Assembly (NCBI GenBank): GCA_018302165.1
Contig: JAGWAA010000037.1
Span: 1-9,871, forward strand
From: Candidatus Woesearchaeota archaeon
GTDB lineage: Archaea > Nanobdellota > Nanobdellia > SCGC-AAA011-G17 > GW2011-AR17
Direction: 5' to 3'
DNA length: 9,871 nucleotides
The translations under genes and the position numbers were made by a program. This document shows, one piece after another, positions 5,920-9,871 of the stretch. The notes under the pieces are model-generated. The model was not told the DNA's origin. It worked only from the letters and a program-made list of their open reading frames with translations, and did not search any database. Numbering within the stretch: position 1 is the first letter of the stretch; each line of letters opens with the position of its first letter.

Positions 5920-7100
5920 TTGAAAACCTCTTGAACTTTATTTATAGCTTTGATTAAAATATCAATATCTTCTTTTGTATTGTAGATTTGAAATGAAATT
6001 CTATTTGTGCCTTGAATCTTTAGTTTATTCATTAATGGCATTGTACAATGATTACCTGCTCTGGTTGCTATACCTTCTAAATTAAGAATCTCTGAAACGT
6101 CATGGGGATGAATGTTTTTTAATGTGAATGAAATTATTGGACCTTGATTCTTTGGGGTATATAATGTAATTCCAGGAATATTTTTTAATTTACTAATAGC
6201 ATATTTTGTTAATTCTTGATTATGCTTTTCAATATTATTTATTCCAATATTATTTACAAATTCTATAGCTTTTTGTAATCCAATTGCACCAGAAATGTTT
6301 GGTGTTCCAGCCTCGAATTTCCATGGAAGATCGTTCCAGGTTGAATTTTTAATTGTAACTTCTTTTATCATTCCACCACCAAATTTAGATGGTTGAAGTT
6401 TTTCTAATAAATGTTTTTTTCCGTATAGGACTCCAATTCCTGTTGGCGCAAATATTTTGTGGCCAGAGAAGGCTAAGAAATCACAATCTAAATTTTTTAC
6501 ATTAATTTTTGTATGTGATATGGATTGTGCAGCATCAATTATTGTTAAAGAATTATTCTTATGCGCATTTATGATTATTTCTTTAATTGGATTAATAGTT
6601 CCTAATGAATTGGAAATATGGGTGATTGCGACTATTTTTGTTTTTTTAGTGATTAATTTCTTTGCAATATCTAAATCCAGAGATAAATCTTTTTTTAGAG
6701 GAATTATTTTTAATTTTAATTTTTTTCTGATTGCTAATTGTTGCCAAGGGACAAAATTACTATGGTGTTCCATTTCTGTAATTACAATTTCATCATTTGG
6801 TTTTAAAATGTGCTCGAATGAATTTGCTAATAAATTGATTGATTCTGTGGTTCCTGAAGTAAAAATTATTTCTTCTTCATTTGCATTGATAAATTCTGCA
6901 ACAGATTTATGTGCATTTTCATATTGTATACTTGATCTTAATGAAAGCTCATGTAATCCTCTATGAACATTAGCATTATCTTTTTCGTAAAATTCTTTGA
7001 TTGCATTTATTACTTCAATTGGTTTTTGAGTAGTTGCAGCATTATCTAAATAAACTAGTCTTTTTTTGTTTATTTTTTGGTTTAATATTGGAAAATTCAT
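5916..7100 (-). CDS. sufS: SufS cysteine desulfurase
   Basis: PLP enzyme that removes sulfur from L-cysteine as a persulfide and supplies it to the scaffold; 394 residues, close to the usual 400-410. Visible features: YLDNAATTQKP (17-27), TSGTTESIN for phosphate binding (81-89), EMEHHSNFVPWQ with the PLP-stacking His (109-120), IDAAQS with Asp189, SGHKIFAPTGIG with the Schiff-base Lys215 (212-223), and RAGNHCTMP with the persulfide Cys352 (347-355). The RAGxHC motif and the fold order mark the SufS (group II) class rather than NifS/IscS. It overlaps sufD by ATGA (7097-7100), and the SD site GAGGT stands 6 bases before the ATG. Cytosolic, with no unusual residues noticed. Confidence 0.95.
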   Translation of the reverse strand: MNFPILNQKINKKRLVYLDNAATTQKPIEVINAIKEFYEKDNANVHRGLHELSLRSSIQYENAHKSVAEFINANEEEIIFTSGTTESINLLANSFEHILKPNDEIVITEMEHHSNFVPWQQLAIRKKLKLKIIPLKKDLSLDLDIAKKLITKKTKIVAITHISNSLGTINPIKEIIINAHKNNSLTIIDAAQSISHTKINVKNLDCDFLAFSGHKIFAPTGIGVLYGKKHLLEKLQPSKFGGGMIKEVTIKNSTWNDLPWKFEAGTPNISGAIGLQKAIEFVNNIGINNIEKHNQELTKYAISKLKNIPGITLYTPKNQGPIISFTLKNIHPHDVSEILNLEGIATRAGNHCTMPLMNKLKIQGTNRISFQIYNTKEDIDILIKAINKVQEVFK

Positions 7101-7810
7101 TTTAGTACCTCTTTTTTGATTATTACTTCTGGCATTTCTAATAAGATTGTTTGTGCAAAAGCTTCAAGTAATAGTTCTGTTGCTTTTTTTTCGTTTAGTC
7201 CTCTTGAATTTAAGTAATATAATTTTTCTTGATTGATATATGAAATTGTTGCGCTATGTGAACAAGAAACTTGGTCATTGAATATTTCTAGGATTGGTGT
7301 TGCATCACATTTTGAGGTTTCATCTAAAAGAAGTGATTCTGATTTTAGGTTAGATTTACAATTTATTGATTTTTGAGGTATAATTATTTTTCCATTACAT
7401 TTTACAAATGAATCCTTTCCAATTAAATTTTTGTTTAAAATAGTTGATATTGTTTCTTTGGAGTTGTGGTTGACTATTGTAATAAGGGTTGCATCTTTGG
7501 TGGATTTGGATAAACTTTTATTCATAAATGAAGCGTTTGTTCCATTTAGATGGATATCTGATTCTAAACTGGAATTGATTATTAAATCGTAGCATTTAAG
7601 CTCTGAATTTTTATTTAATTTTACATGTTTGGTTACTTTTGAGTTTTTGAAATATGTATATAATGATAGTTTTGAATTTGGACTTAAATTTATTTGAATA
7701 TTTTTTGGTTCTAGGAGAATTATTTTGGAATTTGTGTTTATTTTTGTGTTTATTGAAATGTTCTTCTCATTGATTATTAATTCAGTATCCTCTTTGATAT
7801 TTAGTTTCAT
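7097..7810 (-). CDS. sufD: SufD-like subunit of the SufBCD complex, compact form
   Basis: 237 residues of almost pure beta-strand repeat pattern, as expected for the SufB/SufD beta-helix core, followed by the family's C-terminal helices (SRGLNEKKATELLLEAFAQ). The motif VSCSHSATISYINQEKLYYLNSRGL near 180-205 contains the His that corresponds, by position in the motif, to the cluster-assembly His of SufD. Escherichia coli SufD is about 420 residues; here the N-terminal helical domain is missing, since the frame begins directly in the beta-helix. The start is firm because of the ATGA overlap with sufB and GGAG 8 bases upstream. It is named SufD rather than a second SufB because it is shorter and has SHSAT in place of HEAT. 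It would pair with SufB and SufC. Confidence 0.85.
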   Translation of the reverse strand: MKLNIKEDTELIINEKNISINTKINTNSKIILLEPKNIQINLSPNSKLSLYTYFKNSKVTKHVKLNKNSELKCYDLIINSSLESDIHLNGTNASFMNKSLSKSTKDATLITIVNHNSKETISTILNKNLIGKDSFVKCNGKIIIPQKSINCKSNLKSESLLLDETSKCDATPILEIFNDQVSCSHSATISYINQEKLYYLNSRGLNEKKATELLLEAFAQTILLEMPEVIIKKEVLK

Positions 7811-9117
7811 TCTTCAATCTCCATTTCAATTAGTTTGTTTAATTCTAGTGCATATTCCAATGGTAATGCTTTGACAATTGGGCTAATAAAACCATTTACA
7901 ATTAAATGGGTTGCTTGTTCTTCAGTTAAGCCACGAGACATTAAATAAAATATTTCCTCTTCGCCAATTTTGCCGACTGTTGCTTCATGTGTACATTCAG
8001 ATTCATTATTTTCTTGTTTGATAGTGGGGTATGTTTTTGATACTGATTTTTTATCAAGAATTAAAGCGTCACATTTTACTGTAGATTTTGAATTTTTTGC
8101 GTTCTTTGAAATTAATACTAGGCCTCTGTAGGTTGATATTCCACCATTTATGCTTAGGCTTTTTGATTTTATTATTGAAGAAGTATTTGGTGCTAAGTGA
8201 ATTGCTTTTGCTCCTATGTCTTGGTTTTGATTTTTATTTGCAAATGCTATTCCTAATGATTCAGATTTTGCATTTTCACCAATTAATATTGAAGATGGAT
8301 ATACCATCGCTACTTTTGATCCTAAATTTCCTGTGACCCATTCAATTTTTGCATTTTCTTTTACTAAAGATCTTTTTGTATTAAGGTTGTAAACATTTTT
8401 ACTCCAATTTTCTATTGATGAATAACGCATCTTTGAATTAGGATGTTGATAAATTTCTACACATCCTGCATGTAATGAATTTTCTGTGTAATTTGGTGAA
8501 GAACAGCCTTCAATATAATGTAATTCTGCTCCTTCATCTAAAATTATTAGAGTATGTTCGAATTGACCTCCTCGTTGGGAATTCATTCTGAAATAGGATT
8601 GTAATGGTAAGTCTACTTTAACATTTTTAGGGATATAAATAAATGTGCCTCCAGACCAAACTGCTGCATGAAGCATTGTAAATTTGTGTTCTGAAATTGG
8701 TATTATTGTCATAAAATATTTTTTTACTAATTCTGGATATTTTTTTAAGGCTGTATCCATATTTTCAAAAATTATGCCTTGTTTTACTAATGATTCTTTG
8801 ATACTATGATAAATTACATTTGAGTCCCATTGAGCACCTACACCAGAAAGAACTTTTTGTTCAGCTTCTGGGATTCCAAGTTTATCAAAGGTTTTTTTGA
8901 TTTTTTTAGGAACTTTTTTCCAGGAACTTGTTTCAGGAGTATTAGAATCTGTGTAATAATTTAGTTTATTGAAATCTAATTCTTTTAATGAAGGTCCCCA
9001 TGTTGGAAGTTTTGTTTTTTTAAATAGTTTTAATCCTTTGAGTCTTTTCTCTAACATCCATTCAGGTTCATTTTTCAGTTTTGAAATTTTGCGTATTAAA
9101 GCTTCGTTTAATGACAT
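7807..9117 (-). CDS. sufB: SufB, scaffold subunit of the SufBCD complex
   Basis: 436 residues from the ATG at 9117. Typical SufB segments: the N-terminal helix NEPEWMLEKRLKGLKLF, SGVGAQWDSNVIYHSI, HAAVWSGGTFIYIPKNV, EGCSSPNYTENSLHAGCVEIY, and the C-terminal SECTHEATVGKIGEEEIFYLMSRGL with the conserved HEAT. SufB with SufC and SufD forms the main assembly scaffold for Fe-S clusters. The position of the E. coli catalytic Cys405, just before the TFPYIE-like stretch, appears to be Ser here (KSVSKTYP); I recall other non-enterobacterial SufB proteins lacking it, so alignment is needed. A GTG at 9126 could add 3 residues, but the SD AAAGGAG would then overlap the start codon, so the ATG with 8-base spacing is preferred. 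It overlaps the regulator gene by 10 bases. Confidence 0.94.
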   Translation of the reverse strand: MSLNEALIRKISKLKNEPEWMLEKRLKGLKLFKKTKLPTWGPSLKELDFNKLNYYTDSNTPETSSWKKVPKKIKKTFDKLGIPEAEQKVLSGVGAQWDSNVIYHSIKESLVKQGIIFENMDTALKKYPELVKKYFMTIIPISEHKFTMLHAAVWSGGTFIYIPKNVKVDLPLQSYFRMNSQRGGQFEHTLIILDEGAELHYIEGCSSPNYTENSLHAGCVEIYQHPNSKMRYSSIENWSKNVYNLNTKRSLVKENAKIEWVTGNLGSKVAMVYPSSILIGENAKSESLGIAFANKNQNQDIGAKAIHLAPNTSSIIKSKSLSINGGISTYRGLVLISKNAKNSKSTVKCDALILDKKSVSKTYPTIKQENNESECTHEATVGKIGEEEIFYLMSRGLTEEQATHLIVNGFISPIVKALPLEYALELNKLIEMEIEE

Positions 9118-9464
9118 GATTTGCACTCCTTTGGAACTTTTGAAATTTGTTTATGAATATCACAGAGAAAATTTTCTCGGATATATCTTAAAATTTTTTG
9201 GGTTTCTTTAATATATGATAATGGATCTTTTATGAATTTACAAGATTCTTTAATTTCTTTTTGTATTTTTGAGTTTAGTTTGATTTTATTTCCTCTTTTT
9301 GTACTAGAATATTGGCTTATTGCTGATGTATCAATCATCATGATATCTGCAATGTCTTTTTGTTTAAGCCCTTGCTTTTTTAGATGAATTGCTATGTATT
9401 TTCGTATAGTTGGGATTATATAAAATACTTCTATTTCTTGTGGGAGGAATATTTTGTTGACCAT
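9108..9464 (-). CDS. HTH regulator with C-terminal cysteines (COG2522-like), probable suf operon regulator
   Basis: 118 residues from the ATG at 9464. Residues about 14-60 form an XRE-like helix-turn-helix: a conserved-looking IIPTIRKYIAIHLKK helix, then LKQKDIADIMMIDTSAISQYSSTKRG, where the recognition helix holds TSAISQY. The C-terminal half is helical and carries four cysteines (75, 101, 114, 117), the last two as CKSC two residues before the end, in a setting (LCDIH...ECKSCH) that suits metal or Fe-S ligation. Archaeal COG2522 proteins have this build, from memory; their roles are mostly unstudied. As first gene of the suf operon it is well placed to sense cluster status, like SufR or IscR in bacteria, but that is inference. 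A TTG two codons upstream is less likely. No SD precedes the ATG. Confidence 0.78.
   Translation of the reverse strand: MVNKIFLPQEIEVFYIIPTIRKYIAIHLKKQGLKQKDIADIMMIDTSAISQYSSTKRGNKIKLNSKIQKEIKESCKFIKDPLSYIKETQKILRYIRENFLCDIHKQISKVPKECKSCH
9126..9132 (-). promoter_or_regulatory. Ribosome binding site of sufB that fixes its start
   Basis: The minus strand reads AAAGGAG, 8 bases before the ATG at 9117 and inside the last codons of the regulator gene. The competing GTG start at 9126 would begin on the last G of this site, leaving no spacing. The site therefore selects the ATG and couples sufB translation to the regulator. Confidence 0.7.
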
Positions 9465-9471
9465 AGTCAAC
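9456..9471. promoter_or_regulatory. Candidate operator: perfect 6-4-6 inverted repeat over the regulator start codon
   Basis: GTTGAC-CATA-GTCAAC is a perfect inverted repeat with arms of 6 and a spacer of 4 bases. The ATG of the regulator lies in the spacer, and the transcription start predicted from the TATA box falls on the repeat. A dimeric HTH protein bound here would block transcription initiation, as archaeal repressors commonly do. The two arms are also codons of the gene, so chance is not excluded. Binding by the adjacent regulator is inference. Confidence 0.5.
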
Positions 9472-9487
9472 TATTCTGCTATTTTCT

Positions 9488-9497
9488 TATTTATATA
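9488..9497 (-). promoter_or_regulatory. TATA box of the regulator-suf operon
   Basis: The minus strand reads TATATAAATA, preceded by a purine-rich CAAAAAG that could serve as BRE. Its centre is about 28 bases before the ATG at 9464, so transcription should start at or up to three bases before the start codon; the mRNA is then leaderless, in line with the missing SD site. It is the only good promoter seen for the seven-gene operon and lies in the 45-base gap behind the upstream gene. Confidence 0.6.
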
Positions 9498-9509
9498 CTT
9501 TTTGTATGA

Positions 9510-9871
9510 TTAAATTCGCTCTATTCTTAGAATGTTCTTTAGAACTTTTGATTTGGTTATATTTTCAAGTGCTTCGTAAACATTAGCATTATGCTTTTTT
9601 GCTTCTAAAGCTAATAAAATGCTGGATTCTATAAGAATATTATTTGCTTCTTTTGCGAAAGTATCCAGTGCTTTTTCTATAGGGATTCCTAATTTAAACT
9701 GATGAATAAATTTTTTAATATTTGGATCTAGAGATTTGTAATCTTTAGTTAGTTCTAATAAGTTTTGGGTTAAATTTAAGTCTTTTACAAAGGTAAAAAA
9801 TTCTGTTTCTTTTTCTCTATTAATCTCCCATGTTTTATAGACTCCTTGAAATATTGAACCCCAAATTATTA
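9510..9871 (-). CDS. Probable type II secretion F-domain (ArlJ/TadC/GspF-like) protein, C-terminal fragment
   Basis: The frame is open from the window's right edge to TAA at 9510-9512, giving 119 residues. It begins IIWGSIFQGVYKTWEINREKE, then FFTFVKDL, then YKSLDPNIKKFIHQFKLGI, PIEKALDTFAKEANN, ILIESSILLALEAKKHNANV and YEALENITKS. This order matches the T2SSF domain of archaeal platform proteins (FLRDLA, LTPEI, LSWGVPFEEAL, the SLIIEA segment, the GG-N-DVLE end), which anchor archaellum or type IV pilus machines in the membrane. In full-length ArlJ or TadC the second such domain is followed by membrane helices; here the frame stops 13 residues after the domain, so the protein is either a short variant or truncated. 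Family assignment is by pattern memory and moderately sure. Confidence 0.55.
   Translation of the reverse strand, partial: IIWGSIFQGVYKTWEINREKETEFFTFVKDLNLTQNLLELTKDYKSLDPNIKKFIHQFKLGIPIEKALDTFAKEANNILIESSILLALEAKKHNANVYEALENITKSKVLKNILRIERI

Noticed and set aside
6457..6966. A long open frame (169 codons) on the plus strand.
   Set aside because: It is the complement of sufS, whose motifs are clear; the plus-strand translation has no recognisable domain. The same holds for 3430-3771 opposite oapB.
9118..9126. GTG start for SufB giving three more residues.
   Set aside because: The SD site AAAGGAG overlaps that GTG, while it stands 8 bases from the ATG at 9117.
9465..9470. TTG start for the HTH regulator two codons before the ATG.
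   Set aside because: No SD site precedes either codon, and the TATA spacing puts the RNA start near the ATG at 9464.
1..9871. tRNA, rRNA, CRISPR arrays, insertion sequences or defence genes.
   Set aside because: Gaps between genes are all under 100 bases and contain no tRNA-like fold, spaced direct repeats or transposase fragments that I could see.

Overview
This looks like the genome of an uncultured archaeon. The DNA is AT-rich, roughly 30% G+C by eye. Several genes have TATA-like boxes about 25 bases upstream of the start codon and no Shine-Dalgarno (SD) site, which suggests leaderless transcripts. The protein content is archaeal: an AbrB-PhoU regulator, the OapA/OapB/OapC trio, and a short HTH protein resembling archaeal COG2522 regulators. 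A DPANN-type lineage (Woesearchaeota-like) is my best guess. That is inference from composition and gene style, with no marker gene to fix it.

Layout. (1) Bases 1-612, plus strand: the 3' part of aroE (shikimate dehydrogenase), cut by the window edge. (2) 680-1564, plus: an AbrB-PhoU type regulator with its own TATA box. (3) 4427 down to 1548, minus: a four-gene operon of oapA (Ras/Era-like GTPase), oapB, oapC (zinc ribbon) and a membrane-anchored protein with a helical-repeat region and an aminoglycoside-phosphotransferase-like kinase domain. The annotated oapC frame stops early. Its missing C-terminus continues in another frame and ends in an ATGA overlap with the kinase gene, so oapC carries a frameshift or the assembly has a one-base error in a four-base C/G run. 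(4) 9464 down to 4503, minus: a complete SUF iron-sulfur cluster operon, in the order HTH regulator, sufB, sufD, sufS, sufU, sufC, DUF59/MIP18-family protein. All five junctions from sufB to the DUF59 gene are 4-base ATGA overlaps, most with a well placed SD site. (5) 9871 down to 9510, minus: the C-terminal end of a probable type II secretion F-domain (ArlJ/TadC-like) protein.

How they fit together. SufS would draw sulfur from cysteine. SufU would act as sulfur acceptor or scaffold, SufBCD would build the cluster, and the DUF59 protein would help target or mature it. The leading HTH protein has four cysteines in its C-terminal half, and a perfect 6-4-6 inverted repeat lies across its start codon and predicted transcription start. 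This suggests a cysteine-ligated (possibly Fe-S) sensor that represses its own operon, by analogy with bacterial SufR and IscR. The second system is the oapABC operon, whose GTPase is linked in haloarchaea to extracellular vesicle formation; here it is coupled to a kinase-like membrane protein. No tRNA, rRNA, CRISPR array or insertion sequence was seen, and no gap between genes exceeds 100 bases.
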